From: Ascochyta rabiei
Lineage: Eukaryota; Ascomycota; Dothideomycetes; Pleosporales; Didymellaceae
Reading direction: 5' to 3'
Length of the DNA stretch: 64,000 bases
Assembly (NCBI RefSeq): GCF_004011695.2
Contig: NC_082413.1
Location: forward strand, 434,001 to 498,000
Positions 41,841 through 53,734 of the stretch are shown piece after piece (positions within the stretch are counted from its first letter, which is position 1; each line of letters opens with the position of its first letter). The position numbers and the translations under genes are program-made. The notes under the pieces are model-generated. The model was not told where the DNA came from. It ran no database searches and worked only from the letters and a program-made list of their open reading frames with translations.

Positions 41841-44800
41841 ATGGCCGCCTCTCGCCCGCCCGCCCCGCCCGACCAGACAGCAGCGCACGAGGCCGGCGTC
41901 GCCCTGCACCACCCGCTGCCCGACCTGCAGTCGCTGCAGGGCGCGTACGTGGGCAACATCAGCCGGCTGGAGGAGCACGCCGAGCGCATGAGCGAGGCCG
42001 GCTCCGACCTCAACGAGGAGATCCGCCGCCTGCACTCGGAGCTGAAGCTGGTCGACAGCCGCCGCTCGTCTCTGCGCTCGCTGTCCACCTACGACGACAC
42101 CACCGCCCACGCCCACACCGCCCACACTGCCCACACTGCCCACACCAACAACACCAATAACACCAACCACCACCACGCCAACTCACTCGCGCGCGTGCAC
42201 ACGGGCCGCAGCCGCAATCTCTCCACCAGCTCGCACGCCTACTCGTATTCGCCCGGAGGCTACGTGACCTCGCCCGGAGGCTCCCTCTCCCAGCAGCGTC
42301 ACCGTTCGGGCAGCAAGGCCTCGCGACTCGGCCAGGTCGTCCACCCCGAGCACCTGCACGAAGAGACGCCCACGACGACGACCACCACCACCACCACCAC
42401 CACCGCCGCCGCCGCCGCCATGCCCGCCTCGCCCGCCTCGCCCAGCTCCATCGTGGCCACGCCCATCGAGCACCGCCCCCCGCCGCTCGGCCAGCGCCAC
42501 GTCTCGTCCTTCACACGCAAGTACGAGGAGATTGCCAACGAGATCCGCCACGAGATCCGCCACAGCGCCCCCCTCGACCGCGACGACGACGAGGACGACG
42601 ACGAGGACGACACCCACGCCCCCTACGCCCCCTACGCCCACTACGAGCTGCCCGACCGCCCGCCCACCGCCGCCTCCACCGACACCACCCACCAGGCACG
42701 CACCCTCTGGCACGACTTCGACGGCACACACGCCCCCGACGCCGTCCCCGAGGAGCCAGAGCCCGACCCCGGCCCAGGCCCTTCACGCCCCGCCCGCACC
42801 CGCTCTTCGTCCTTGATGATGCGCTCCGCCCCAGACCTGCCGCCCCACGCCGCGCCCCCGCCCGACGACGGCATGGTCTTCTACCCGGCGCCCGTCCCGC
42901 GCATGCTGAACCTGCCCAAGCGCCTGTCTCAGCTGCCCGCCACTGACGTCGCTGCACGACGTCGCACCCAGGTCCTCGACCAGATGCAGGCCGAGAACAG
43001 AAAGTCGGCCCCTTGGCTCACCACCACCACCGAGCCTCCCAAGCCCAGCAAAAACGCCCGCCAGAGCTTCGCCGGCCTGCCTGCACAGCTGCGCGCGAGT
43101 GCCTTTTTCGACCAGCACGGCACCTCGCACGACTTTGAAGTCAAGGGCGAGTCGGCCGAGGACGCGCTCGACAACATCCTCGAGGCGTCTGCCCGCGCCC
43201 CCGTCTCCGCCTTCACCGACCACCCCTTCACCGACCACCCCTTCACCGGCCGCGTGGGCAACCAAGTCTACGGCCCGGAGCACAAGCGCAAGAGCTCCAA
43301 GTTCCCCGCCACCGACCCCGTCCTCGTAGAGCCCACCAAGAGGCGCAGCTCCTTCAACATCCTCGACACCAGCACAAACTCCAGCGGCGGCAAGCTGAAC
43401 AAGCTCAAGAAGCGCAACAGCTCCGCCGACATGAACATCCTGCTGACCAGGGCCATGGAAAGCCGCATGAGCCTGGGCGCAGAGCTCGACGAGCGCGACG
43501 AGCAGGCCCGAGGTCCCGGCGACCACGACACGCCCTCGCGACGCAACTCCGGGGAAGACGCCCGCCACCGCGATCCAGACCCCGAGTTCGAGCACCAGGC
43601 CCAGGAAGAGGACGAGGACGAGGACGAGGACGAGGAACAGAAACAGGAACAGGAACAGGAAGGGGAACAGGAGGAAGAACAGTTCTTTGGCGCGCCCACC
43701 ACCCTGCTCGCCGAACTGCAGCTACGGAAAGCGAAGCAAAAGGAGCGCAACATCAACTACGTCACCATGGTCGAGGAAGGCCGAATGACGACCCACCGCA
43801 CCCTGCTCGATCTCAACGACGACGCCGAGAGGGAGAAGCAGAAGCGCCTGAAGAAGAAGGTGCAGCTCGCCTGGGAAGCCCAGGACGACGACGACTCGGA
43901 CGATGACATCCCCCTCGGCGTGCTGTACAAGCAGCCGCCCAAGAACGACTGGGACAGACCCCTTGGCTTGATTGCCCAGCGCGAGCTCGAAGACCACGAG
44001 CCTTTGAGCCGTCGCCGCGAACGACTTACCGGCGGCCTCGCCAGCAGGAGGACGGCAACCCTCGGCGCCTACGACAGCCAGACCAACCAGGAGATACCCC
44101 GTGTCATCACCCCTCAGCCCGAGTCCGAAGGCGAAGAGGAAGAAACGCTCGGCGAGCGCATGCGTCGCCTGAGAGACAAACAGATGATCGACGACACCCC
44201 GAAAGCACCCAAGGACGCCCCAGAGGACGGCGAGGAAGAGACGCTCGGCCAGCGCCGCGCACGCCTCAAGGCCGAAGCCGAAGCCCGCGGCGACATGCTC
44301 AACCCCGGCGAGCGTCCAGCCCTCCGCTCCAAGATGAGCCTGGCCGACGTGCTCAGCGCGAATCCCTACGACGACCACCACCAGGCGCACAAGGTCTCCA
44401 ACGAGCAGCTCCTGTCGCACCTCCCTGCCGGCAGCCTCCTCCACCGGAACGCCATGGCGGAGGAGAGGCGCAAAGCACAGCGCCTGACGCAGAACATGCG
44501 CGCGAGCAGCTACGGCATGACCGGGCCCGACCCGCTCGTCCGCGGCATCGGCAGCACAAAGTCCAAAGACGACGAAGACCAGCCGCTCGCGCTCAAGATC
44601 CAGGCCTACAAGGACAAAATGGCCGGTCTGGGCCCGGCCGAGCAGCCCCGCGCGCAGAGCATGCTGTTGGCCAACCCAGCCCTGAACCGGTCGCAGCAGT
44701 CGATGCCGATGAACCAGCGAAGCGGCATGCCCACGGCCCCCATGATGGTGCCCCAGCAGCACCCAGGCATGGGCAACCGCCAGAGCAGCATGCCCATGCA

Positions 44801-45080
44801 GATGAGCATGATGCACAACGGGCCGCAGATGAACGTCATGGGCGGCATGCCCGTCATGCAACCGCAGATGCCCATGCAGATGCCTATGCAGATGCCCATG
44901 CAGATGCCAATGCCCATGCAGATGGCTGGCGGTATGCCAACGCCCATGCAGATGCAGATGCAGATGCAGATGCAGATGCAAATGGCCGGCATGCCAACGG
45001 ATCCCAACATGATGCTTTTGCAGCCCATGAACCCGCAGCAACGCAACAACATTGAAGGCTGGATGAAGGGGATACAGTAG
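41841..45080 (+). CDS. Large disordered protein with Met/Gln-rich C-terminus
   Basis: Single exon of 1079 residues; the ATG has a strong context (GCACCATGGCC). A short coiled coil lies near 40-75 (LEEHAERMSEAGSDLNEEIR). His/Thr- and Asp/Glu-rich low-complexity runs follow, then a basic helix (REKQKRLKKKVQLAWEAQ) and two related EETLG(E/Q)R motifs (EETLGERMRRLRDKQM and EETLGQRRARLKAEAE). A conserved-looking block LADVLSANPYDDHHQAHKVS is followed by a C-terminus of tandem PMQMPMQM repeats. I do not recognise a characterised family. The overall pattern suggests a scaffold or RNA/cytoskeleton-associated protein, which is speculation. The last 13 codons and the 3' flank have been tandemly copied downstream. 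Confidence 0.83.
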   Translation: MAASRPPAPPDQTAAHEAGVALHHPLPDLQSLQGAYVGNISRLEEHAERMSEAGSDLNEEIRRLHSELKLVDSRRSSLRSLSTYDDTTAHAHTAHTAHTAHTNNTNNTNHHHANSLARVHTGRSRNLSTSSHAYSYSPGGYVTSPGGSLSQQRHRSGSKASRLGQVVHPEHLHEETPTTTTTTTTTTTAAAAAMPASPASPSSIVATPIEHRPPPLGQRHVSSFTRKYEEIANEIRHEIRHSAPLDRDDDEDDDEDDTHAPYAPYAHYELPDRPPTAASTDTTHQARTLWHDFDGTHAPDAVPEEPEPDPGPGPSRPARTRSSSLMMRSAPDLPPHAAPPPDDGMVFYPAPVPRMLNLPKRLSQLPATDVAARRRTQVLDQMQAENRKSAPWLTTTTEPPKPSKNARQSFAGLPAQLRASAFFDQHGTSHDFEVKGESAEDALDNILEASARAPVSAFTDHPFTDHPFTGRVGNQVYGPEHKRKSSKFPATDPVLVEPTKRRSSFNILDTSTNSSGGKLNKLKKRNSSADMNILLTRAMESRMSLGAELDERDEQARGPGDHDTPSRRNSGEDARHRDPDPEFEHQAQEEDEDEDEDEEQKQEQEQEGEQEEEQFFGAPTTLLAELQLRKAKQKERNINYVTMVEEGRMTTHRTLLDLNDDAEREKQKRLKKKVQLAWEAQDDDDSDDDIPLGVLYKQPPKNDWDRPLGLIAQRELEDHEPLSRRRERLTGGLASRRTATLGAYDSQTNQEIPRVITPQPESEGEEEETLGERMRRLRDKQMIDDTPKAPKDAPEDGEEETLGQRRARLKAEAEARGDMLNPGERPALRSKMSLADVLSANPYDDHHQAHKVSNEQLLSHLPAGSLLHRNAMAEERRKAQRLTQNMRASSYGMTGPDPLVRGIGSTKSKDDEDQPLALKIQAYKDKMAGLGPAEQPRAQSMLLANPALNRSQQSMPMNQRSGMPTAPMMVPQQHPGMGNRQSSMPMQMSMMHNGPQMNVMGGMPVMQPQMPMQMPMQMPMQMPMPMQMAGGMPTPMQMQMQMQMQMQMAGMPTDPNMMLLQPMNPQQRNNIEGWMKGIQ

Positions 45081-45922
45081 TTTTGTCACCTCTTACTATC
45101 CACACAAGTTCTCCTGTTCACACGAGCAAGACGCTTGTTCTAAGCTGACTAGTGGTTGCCGTGGTATAGTGCTGTAGTAGCTGTTATTATTAAAGTTAGG
45201 TTAGTGTTAGAGTTAGGCTTATACTGTTAAATCTTTATTTACTATTATTTTTAATAGAACCTACAGTAACATAATAACATTAAAGGCTAGATAAAGGGGA
45301 TACAGTAGTTTTGTCACCTCTTACTATCCACACAAGATCTCCTGTTTACACAAGCAAGACGCTTGTTCTAAGCTAACTAGTAGTTGCTGTAGTATAGTGC
45401 TGTAGTAGCTGTTGTTGTTAGAGTTAGATTTAGGCTTATACTGTTAAATCTTTATTTACTGTTATTTTTAATAGAACCTATAGTAACGCAATAACATTAA
45501 AGGCTAGATAAAGGGGATACAGTAGTTTTGTCACCTCTTACTATCCACACAAGATCTCCTGTTTACACAAGCAAGACGCTTGTTCTAAGCTAACTAGTAG
45601 TTGCTGTAGTATAGTGCTGTAGTAGCTGTTGTTGTTAGAGTTAGATTTAGGCTTATACTGTTAAATCTTTATTTACTGTTATTTTTAATAGAACCTATAG
45701 TAACGCAATAACATTAAAGGCTAGATAAAGGGGATACAGTAGTTTTGTCACCTCTTACTATCCACACAAGTTCTCCTGTTCACACGATTAAGACGCTTGT
45801 TCTAAGCTAACTAGTGGTTGCTGTGGTATAGTGCTGTAGTAGCTGTTGTCGTTAGAGTTGGGTTGGCGTTGGAGTCGGGCTTGTACTGTTGAATCTTTGT
45901 TTGCCGTTTTCGATGGAACGCC
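45040..45922 (+). repeat. Four tandem copies of a gene 3' end, RIP-mutated
   Basis: The sequence around the stop codon of the preceding gene and about 180 bp of its 3' flank recurs starting at about 45279, 45496 and 45713. Spacings are 228, 217 and 217 bp. In the copies the coding stretch has changed GAA to AAA, TGG to TAG and ATG to ATA, and CGCAACAAC to CGCAATAAC: only G-to-A and C-to-T. The first unit's coding part and the right end of the fourth unit (about 45840-45922) remain GC-richer and look unmutated. Confidence 0.92.
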
Positions 45923-47286
45923 ACATTTCAGCACATCAATCACATCACATGGCATTTCATCGCGCTGCACCGACAGCGGACTCGGACTAGGATTCACACA
46001 GGCCGGCGTTTCTCAATCTCAGTACTTTCTGTCCACCTCTTCTTTGCTTTCTGGCTCTTGCCTGCGTTGATGGCGTGCGTGCATGGTGTTGCGGATGGGA
46101 TGGAATGGGGTGGGATGGGATGGGATGGGTGGGATGGGATGGGATGGGATGTAGAACGCTCGATGGAATCAACACGCTCAATGAACTCGGCACGCTCGAT
46201 TCAACCCACGAGCTTGCCTACAATAATGTAAAGATGGGGTCTTCTTATCTGTTTCTACACACTACGTATCCAACTCCACCAACCCACCAGATATCGCAGA
46301 TGAAACAACGATAGATACCCCATGAACCAATAACCAGTCCAGTCCGAGTACACAAAAGTCTAGAATTTTTTATTAGTTTTTTATTAATTTTTTGGTTGGT
46401 TTTCACAGTCGAGTTTTTGGCGCGAACCTCGCTCGTGGGTACGCGTTGGGTGCGTGGTGCTTGGAGGGGCGGGTACAGAGAGTGTGTGCAGTAGGAGGAG
46501 GTGTGGGTGTGGGCGGGTGCTGAATCGATAGGGGGGGTATGCAGCAGACACGGACTGGTTGGGGGAGAGGGTGGGAGAGGTGTTTAGCCGTTCTCTATTC
46601 CGGACGTGGACGTGGACGTGGATGTGGATGTGGATGTGGATGTGGATGTGGATGTGGACAGAAGGAATATCAAGCGATTAGTGGTCGTTCTTTCAGTACG
46701 CCCGTTCAAGGGCCCAGTCTATGTCTGCCCGCCTTCCGCCGTCCATCGACCCCCGCCTTTCCTCGGACTAGGTACAAGAAACAATAACAAACGGCGCGAC
46801 GCTCTCCCCTCCCCCCATTCGAGTCCATGCTAGTGGAACATGTCTTCAGCGCCGCCATTTCTTCGGTCCTCCTCTCCCTCCTTCCACGCGATCAACAAAG
46901 GAAAGAAAGAAGAAAGCGGCCGTGACGGCACAGACAACAGCCGCTGATGCAACAAGAAAAAGAAAGAGAAAAGAAAAAAAGCCCGGGAAACCCTGTACAG
47001 AGGTTGATCAAGAAAGCCAAAGAGAAGAATGGTGCAGTAGCGAAACAAGACAAAAAAGGACACCGAAACGCCAATCGCTGGATGAGAGGTGCGATGATGC
47101 TTGGTAAGAGATGGAGACGGGTGCGTTTGTTTAACGGCGGGTGGGGGGTCCAATATGTATGCGATGAAGTGTGAGCGGGGTCTAGAAGTTTGTCGACAGG
47201 CTCGTGGAGCGTGGACGCGGAGGAGGCTTCGGGGCGGTGCATTGGATGAGTCGGACGGACAAGACCTCGTGGGCCGGCGAACTGTA
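45923..47286. other. Intergenic with simple repeats
   Basis: About 1.36 kb between convergent genes. It contains a (GGGAT)n run at about 46090-46151, a GTGGAT hexamer run at about 46603-46660, T-rich tracts near 46370 and an A-rich purine tract near 46950. No gene seen. Confidence 0.6.
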
Positions 47287-50039
47287 CTAGAAGTTTGCGA
47301 GCCCGTTCTTCGAGTGCCGCTTGCTGAACCGTTTCCTGCTCTTAACAGAGTCCGTGTCGCCGCGGTCTTTGTGGAGATGTCCGTGTCGTGAGGCGGGGAT
47401 GTTGACGCCGTCGAGTGCCGAGTCGCCGCCGAGGGAGCTGGGCGTGGATATCGAGCCAAGCTCGGACAGCGCCAGGTCGTTGGTGGGCGCCTGCGACAGG
47501 GCATAGTCTCGCGCTTGCTCGATGCTGTCGATCCATTCCTGGCTGGAGTACTTGCTACCGTCAGGATCGCTGGTGGTGCTCTTTGGGTCTTCGAAGATGT
47601 ACTGCTTGTCTCGCTGTGGTGGTGTTAGTGGAATGCGGCAAGCGGGCCGTCTTGGACGTACTGTTTCTACAAGCCAAGCTGTCAACCCCTTCGAGTCCTG
47701 GAAGGACCGCCACGAGCAGCCAGCGGTGAGCAGCGACAGCTCCTCCTTGAGCTTTTTGTCATTTGTACCGGCGGCGCACATGAGTACGCGAGCATTGGAT
47801 GTGATCATCACCAGTCTCTGTCGCTTCTTGATCGTGTTACTGCTGAAGAATCGAGAGAACTTCTTGGGTGCTTCGGCAGCCTCGGCCGCGCCGCCGACGA
47901 CATGGCCGGCGGGATGCTGTGTAATGAAGAAATTGCCGAGCTTCAGTATTCGCTCGTCACGCTTGGTCAGAACAGGCGACCAGTCGATGTCGAGTTGACT
48001 AGGCGGGGGCAGCTCGGTGATGAGTCTGGGTTTGGGACGCACTTGGGCGGGCGCTGGAGCTCCTGGGGTTGAAGGTCCTGTGGTCGTCAGTGGTACTTTC
48101 GCATATCGATTCGACTAGGCTTACCGTTGAGCTTGATGGGATCTTGCGGTGGCGGACTGTACGCCTTGAGCCGTGGCGCCTTTTGCTTCCACAGCCCCTT
48201 GCCCCACACGATGCCATCAAAGAAGGGGTGCGCCTTGATGTGCTCCATCGGCAGGCGCGTCAGGGGATCCAGTACCAGCAGCCTCTCCACCAGATCTCTT
48301 GCCAGCGGAGGGAAGCCATCGGGGAAGTTGTACTCCAACCCGACAATCTTCTGGAAAGTCATGTATTCGTTGGCCGCTTTGAACGGCGGTCGTCCAGCAA
48401 TGAGCTGGTAGATGATGCATCCAAATGCCCACAAGTCGCTGGCTTTGCAGGCGTTCTTGTCTGTCAGCAGTTCTGGCGAGACGTACTCGGCGGTTCCAAC
48501 AAACGACTGGGCACGGTCTGTCTCGGCGCCCTCCATGGGATCGCCCGACGGCGATCCAATGCCGTTTGACTTTTTCAAGTCGAGTATCTTTGCTGTTCCA
48601 AAATCCGTGATTTTGACGTGCATCTGGTCGTCCAAGAGCACATTTTCTGGTTTCAGGTCGCGGTGTATGATGCCTTTCGAGTGCATGTAGTCGATTGCGT
48701 CCAGTATCTGGGCACCGTAGAAGCGCGTGCATTCAATGTCAAAGGTGCCCATCTTCTTGAGGAAGCCGAGCAGCTCTCCACCCGAGGCCAGGTCGAGAAC
48801 AAAGTACAGCGAGCGCTCGTCCTGGAAGGTGTAGTAGAGACGCACGACGCCCGGGTGGTCGGTCAGGCGGTTGAGGGTGTCCTTTTCGATGTTGACGTAT
48901 TTCACCTTCTTCTCCTTGATGATGTGGCGTTTGTCGAGCACCTTGATGGCGTACTCGCGCAGCGTCTGTCGGTCTGTCGCAGCCAGGACGGTGCTGTAGG
49001 AGCCTTCGCCGAGCGTCCTGCCGAAGTTGAAGTCCTTGACGCCCTTCTTGACCACGCGCGTGATCGGCCGGCCGTTCTGGTCCATCTCCTGCCGCGTGCT
49101 GACGGCCGCGCCTTTTTCTTTCCACTCCTCGCTGCTCGACAGCGGACCACCCTCGAGGCTGTATGGCGAGCTCGACAGCTGTGGGGCCATGCCGGGCGCG
49201 TGGGTGCCGTCCATGGGGATCCTTCTCGAGCTTCTCCGCGGGGGCAGCGGGCCGTTGAGGGCCGACATGTGGGCCGACTGGCGGTATGGGTCTCTCCGGC
49301 TGGCTTCTCTGACAGGCATGGCGTTGGGGGCGACGCGCGAGCTGCTGGTGCGCCGTATGTCCGAGGCCATGCTCTCGTCGTTGTAGCGGTAGGTGCCGGG
49401 GGCGGTGGTGGAGCTGGTGGAGAGGTTGGGGTGGTTGTACATGCTCGTCGAAACGGGGCGGTCGCGCATGGGCTGGGACAAGGGCTGGGCCAAGGGCTGG
49501 GACGGCGGGGCATTCCGCTGCTGCATGGGCGGGGCGGCAGCGTAGGACGGGTAGGGCACCTGCTGCTGGGCCTGGTGGGCGAGCGGCATGCTCTGGCGGT
49601 GGGCGAGGCGCGGCGAGTGGGTGGACGACGACGACGACGACGACGTGACGGCAGCGAGGGGGGATGCGTGGGCCAGCGGCGACGACGAGTGCGGCGGCGT
49701 GGAGCCGTGGGGGTTGGGCGCGAGGCCCCGCGACAAGGCGGGCGAGGGGAGCGGCTCTGCAGCGGGCGCCTCGAGGGGGTGGCTGTAGCTCGCGGGCGGC
49801 TTCAGGCTCTGGCGCTCCGTCACGGTGCTGCTGGTCGAGGGCGACGAGGGCGACGGGGGCGACGGGGGCGATGAGGGCGACGAGGGCGACGGGGGCGGCC
49901 GGTGGGATGGCGCGCCCTCCTGGGTGGTGCTCTGGGCCTGGCTCTGGCTGTCCTCGCGCGGCGACACGGGGTCGTCCTCGTCCGGGTTCGCGATGCGCAG
50001 CCCGCCGAGGGACTGCGACAGGCTCAGGTCGCCATTCAT
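47287..50039 (-). CDS. PKH1: PDK1/Pkh-type AGC protein kinase with PH domain
   Basis: Three exons read on the minus strand: 50039-48125, 48077-47662 and 47613-47287. Introns are 47 bp (phase 1) and 48 bp (in frame, branch CACTAAC). From the ATG at 50039 the product is 885 residues. The N-terminal third is disordered and Ser/Pro-rich. The kinase domain (about 333-607) has GRTLGEGSYSTV, the YAIKVLDK lysine, IIHRDLKPENV, ITDFGTAK, the activation segment SFVGTAEYVSPELL and the WAFGCIIYQL block. The C-terminal PH-like domain starts after the first intron (about 690-800, KLGNFFITQHP ... RQRLVMITSNARVLMC). This matches PDK1, Pkh1/2 and Ksg1, which phosphorylate the activation loops of AGC kinases in sphingolipid and cell-wall signalling. 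It ends in a basic tail. Confidence 0.95.
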
Positions 50040-51172
50040 CGTGGCAGCCACTGGGCAGCAGCACCAGCAGCACGGGCGGTGGGCGGTGGGCGGTGGGCAG
50101 TGCGGTGGGCGGTGCGGTGGGCGGTGCGGTGGGCGGGCGAGGCTTCGGACGCTCTGGCAGGCAGGCAGCCACGGGGTCGCCCGCAGCTCTCGGGAGCAGT
50201 TGGTTCAGCGGGCGGGAGAGTGGCCGACGGCGAGGGACATGGGAGACGCCCCGCGACCAGTATACGGGGGGAGCTGCTAGGCCTGGAGGTGAGGATGCTA
50301 CCTATGCCCGTGACGCGGCGCCCGGCCCTGTCGAACGACCGCTCGGCAAAACCCACAGCACGCCTCACCACGCTCACTCACCTCGCCAGCACCAGCACCC
50401 TCGCCAGCACCCTCGCCAGCACCCTCGCCAGCACGCCTCACCCTTCCAGCCCCAGCACGCGCACTTTCCAGCACCTCGCCAGCCCCAGCACCCTCACCAG
50501 CACGCCTCACCCTTCCAGCCCCAGCACCCTCACCCTTTCCAGCACCAGCACCAGCACCAGCACCAGCACCAGCACCAGCACCAGCACCTTCGACCTGTAC
50601 TGCCAAGGCCGTCACCACCGAAGCTCCCTCGCGGTGCACCGACGGAGGCTAGCACCCGTGCGCCGTGCGGTGCTTCATGCTCGCTAGTCACGAGACCCCC
50701 ATGCCATGTTACGCACAGCCAAGGCAGCTCGTGCATCCTGCCCGGTTGCTTCATCGCGGCCTCGCTGCTGGTTTGCTGACCATGCACTACCGCCTGCGTA
50801 GGACCGGCAACGCAACACTACACAGCTGACGTGAAATCGCCGACTGACTCCATTCACCGCAGAAGAAGCTACTGCTGCTACAAGGCACTCGCCCGCTACA
50901 TCCTGACCTGTCCTTCTTCTTCCATGCATGTCAAACACTCACTCGCCTTCCTTCTATAGCACCACAACAGCACCAGCAGCAGCCATGCGTCAGAATGGGA
51001 AGCATTCACCATGTCGTGTTTTCTACTACCAAAATACATACACTTTCCCAACACACTCTCCATCCCCGCCTCTTCCTCTTGGTCGCTTCTGCTCGCTTCC
51101 TGCTCGCTTCCTGCTCACTTCTTGGCTTGCTAGCATCCTCCTATTCGTCTTTCGTCAGTCGCTCTCAACACC
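50040..51172. other. Divergent promoter region with CAGCACC repeats
   Basis: About 1.1 kb between divergent genes. From 50385 to 50590 it is built from CAGCACCCTCGC, CAGCACGCCTCACC and CAGCAC words, ending in a run of CAGCACC hexamer/heptamers. A GGTGGGCGGT run lies near 50075-50135. No gene is supported; the open frames across it are low-complexity shadows. Confidence 0.6.
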
Positions 51173-53557
51173 ATGCTACGCTTAAAACCATCAGAACTTA
51201 CCTTGACGCCCGAGGATGTCGACGAGACCCTTCGCCGCATGGCGCGTCGGCAACCACCGCAACCCCCACCAGCGTCTAGACCACCGCGTCCTAGAACCAG
51301 TGGACGTCCTCTTGCACCAAGACTCATGCCTGGCCCCCAACGCTCTGTGAGAGCTGCCATTACTGACCTCGGCAACATACCGATACTGAGGCCTCCTCCT
51401 CAGCAGGCCACCATCGCACATGTTGACGATGAATACGAGGATTCTGACGAGGCCTTGGATGGTCCTGCGCCGCCCCTCGTAAGCCTCCTCAGCCTCGCTC
51501 CCGTACCAACGCAAACTGTACGTATCGGCGCTGCTTTGGCTATCGCCAACATACCTGCACTACGTCATAGCAGCCAGCTGCCTTTCCGACTCACTCCTCC
51601 ACACAGAAGGCTAGAGACCAGCCAAGATGCATCCTCATCGCCGAATGAGCAAGCTGGCGATTCGGAAGGTGACTTTGTTGAGCCGGCAGGACCTCCAGCG
51701 GAGCCGACCAACGTACCTACTCCAGACACTCCTGGTCGCAGGGGAGCAAATGAGGACATTGCTGAAGGCCCCTTACCAGCACGTCAGCCAAATCAGTCCA
51801 CTACTCCAGCAGGCCTGCGAGGTGGAGCCAGCCATCCTCAAAGGAACCGTGTCCGATCCGTCGGTCAAGACGTGCTTCATGCCCCATCGCCGCTTCGCCA
51901 GTCGCAGGTGCACAGCCAGTCAGAAGAATATTCGAGCGACTCAGACGAAGAGCACCCGGTGATACACCTGCAGGGTTACTTCAACTACAAGAGCAACCCA
52001 AATGCGCAGTATGCTTACACCTTCCGAGAAGTGTTTCCTGACGCCCCACGAACAGAGCCATTTCGAAGGATCAGCCAACCACGATTCCACACGCGGAGTC
52101 AGTCCTCGAATGACACTCCGGCTCCTCATCTTGTCACACCGACACCGATCGCACAGAACGACTCCGGAGGCGACGATGTCTTTTGGACCGCTCCCGCACC
52201 TACACCTGGACGGTCTAACAACGGAAGGACAAGTGGGCGGTCCCGACTGCAAAGCAGCGAGATGTCAAACACGAGCTTAGCTTACTCATACTACGAGCTT
52301 CCTGAGAATCGACAATCGAGTGGCGAGAATGCAGCGCAAGATCTACTTACTCAGTCACAGTATGACGGCACTGCAGCTTTACGGCAAGCCAGTCTTGGCA
52401 CATACCGTTCAGTCCGTCTCTCAGACGCACAAGCTCTCAACGACAACGTACCGAGGCCTCCAACACCCAACACATCGAGCTTTGCGCCGCCAATCCCAGC
52501 TTTCGTCGGCCAGTGGGGTGCTTCTCCCCTGCCAGCAGAGCCTTATGCACGCACAGGCAGTATAGGACATCGGCATCAACTAGCAATCCGTCGTGCCACT
52601 CAAGCCGATCCGGGTCATGCATCTCATTCTGATGCTGTAGCAGCTGCTGTGGAAAATCGCATCTCCCCACTGGATGCGCTGACGGCTCAATACGGGTGGG
52701 CATCGCACCATCTGGTAGGCCAACCAGGCGAGCCTCAGCGTGTCCACCAAGTGGGAAGACATGGTTCCACCTACTACAGCCCCTTCTCTGGCCCAAGTCC
52801 ATATGGCCCACCCATGGCTATGGCTGATGATCCTTATACGCTTGGAGCCACCGCTCATGCCGGTCAGCACGCCCTACCCTACACAGCACTCCCCATCTCC
52901 GCCCAGCCTGCCCCTATGCTCGACTATCCTGGCCCACCAAACTACCACGGTCCACCAGGCTACCACGTGCCATCGTTACCCAGGACCACGCAAGCAATAC
53001 GAAGCGGTCAGCGATCTAGTGAGAATGCTCCCGTTGGCCCTTCGACCCAGGACGGACGTGTCGCCCGCAACGCGCAGGTGCGAGAGCAGGTCTCCGCCTT
53101 TGAGCAGATGCAAATTGCAGCTCAGCCCAGGTAAGTCGCATCTCATAGCAACGGTGTCTGTGGTCCTGGCGAACACTTTTACCCTGACACGGATTTGCAA
53201 TATACATTGATGTGAACTGACAGCATTGACTCTTGCAGACAAACGCGACGGCCACAGGTTGCGCCGCGACACCACAACGAGCCAGCCAGCAGTCCCATTC
53301 TACCAGCACTACCCATGATCCCACCACGACACGGCTTGCGCCACCATGCGGCCCTCTCTCCAGGTCACGGCAATGTCGGACGGCGGTCTGTTCGCATGGA
53401 TCCACGCTTGCAGGACCAGGAGAACTCGGGGGAAGCTGAGACGGAGATGATGAGACAAGAATTCGAGGCGGTCAGGGCGCGGTACGATGCAGAGCAGCAG
53501 GGCGACGTGATGGACGAGACACCCCCGCGTATTGGGCGAGTAGAGAGACTCATGTAG
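51173..53557 (+). CDS. Proline/serine-rich disordered protein
   Basis: Two exons: 51173-53130 and 53239-53557, joined by a 108-bp phase-2 intron (GTAAGT...TTGCAG), giving 758 residues. The N-terminus has a short helix (SELTLTPEDVDETLRRMARR), then long Pro/Ser/Gln/His-rich stretches. The Tyr/Pro-rich part near 570-610 includes YPGPPNYHGPPGYHVP. A C-terminal helix in exon 2 (AETEMMRQEFEAVRARYDAE) is probably the most ordered part. No enzymatic domain is visible. Such proteins in ascomycetes are often transcriptional or RNA-granule scaffolds; I cannot assign a role. Confidence 0.78.
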
Positions 53558-53734
53558 ACGCATGCTATTTGGGTGGCATCAATTCGAAAAGTATAGCTAG
53601 TATATATGGTAATTGGATGTACTATACAACCGTGTTGATAACAGACTGGGCATCGTATACAAACCACGTCCCCTGATTCCCTAGTCCAAGTGGATGACCA
53701 CCAAATTCTCGTACCACTCACTACTTTGAATCAC

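Noticed and set aside
40566..42176. A 536-codon minus-strand frame reading through the minisatellite
   Set aside because: It overlaps the TFIP11 gene in another frame. Its content is Pro/His/Thr repeats translated from the minisatellite plus Arg/Ala-rich antisense-type sequence.
43722..45089. A 455-codon frame antisense to the large disordered protein
   Set aside because: It is the high-GC shadow of the plus-strand gene: His/Leu/Val-rich with no motif. The plus-strand frame has a strong start and conserved-looking blocks.
46090..46151. GGGAT run as a possible internal telomere repeat
   Set aside because: The unit is GGGAT, not the TTAGGG of filamentous ascomycetes, and it lies between ordinary genes.
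48618..50779. Long plus-strand frames opposite the PDK1 kinase
   Set aside because: The minus strand has all kinase motifs in order. The plus frames are compositional shadows of GC-rich coding DNA.
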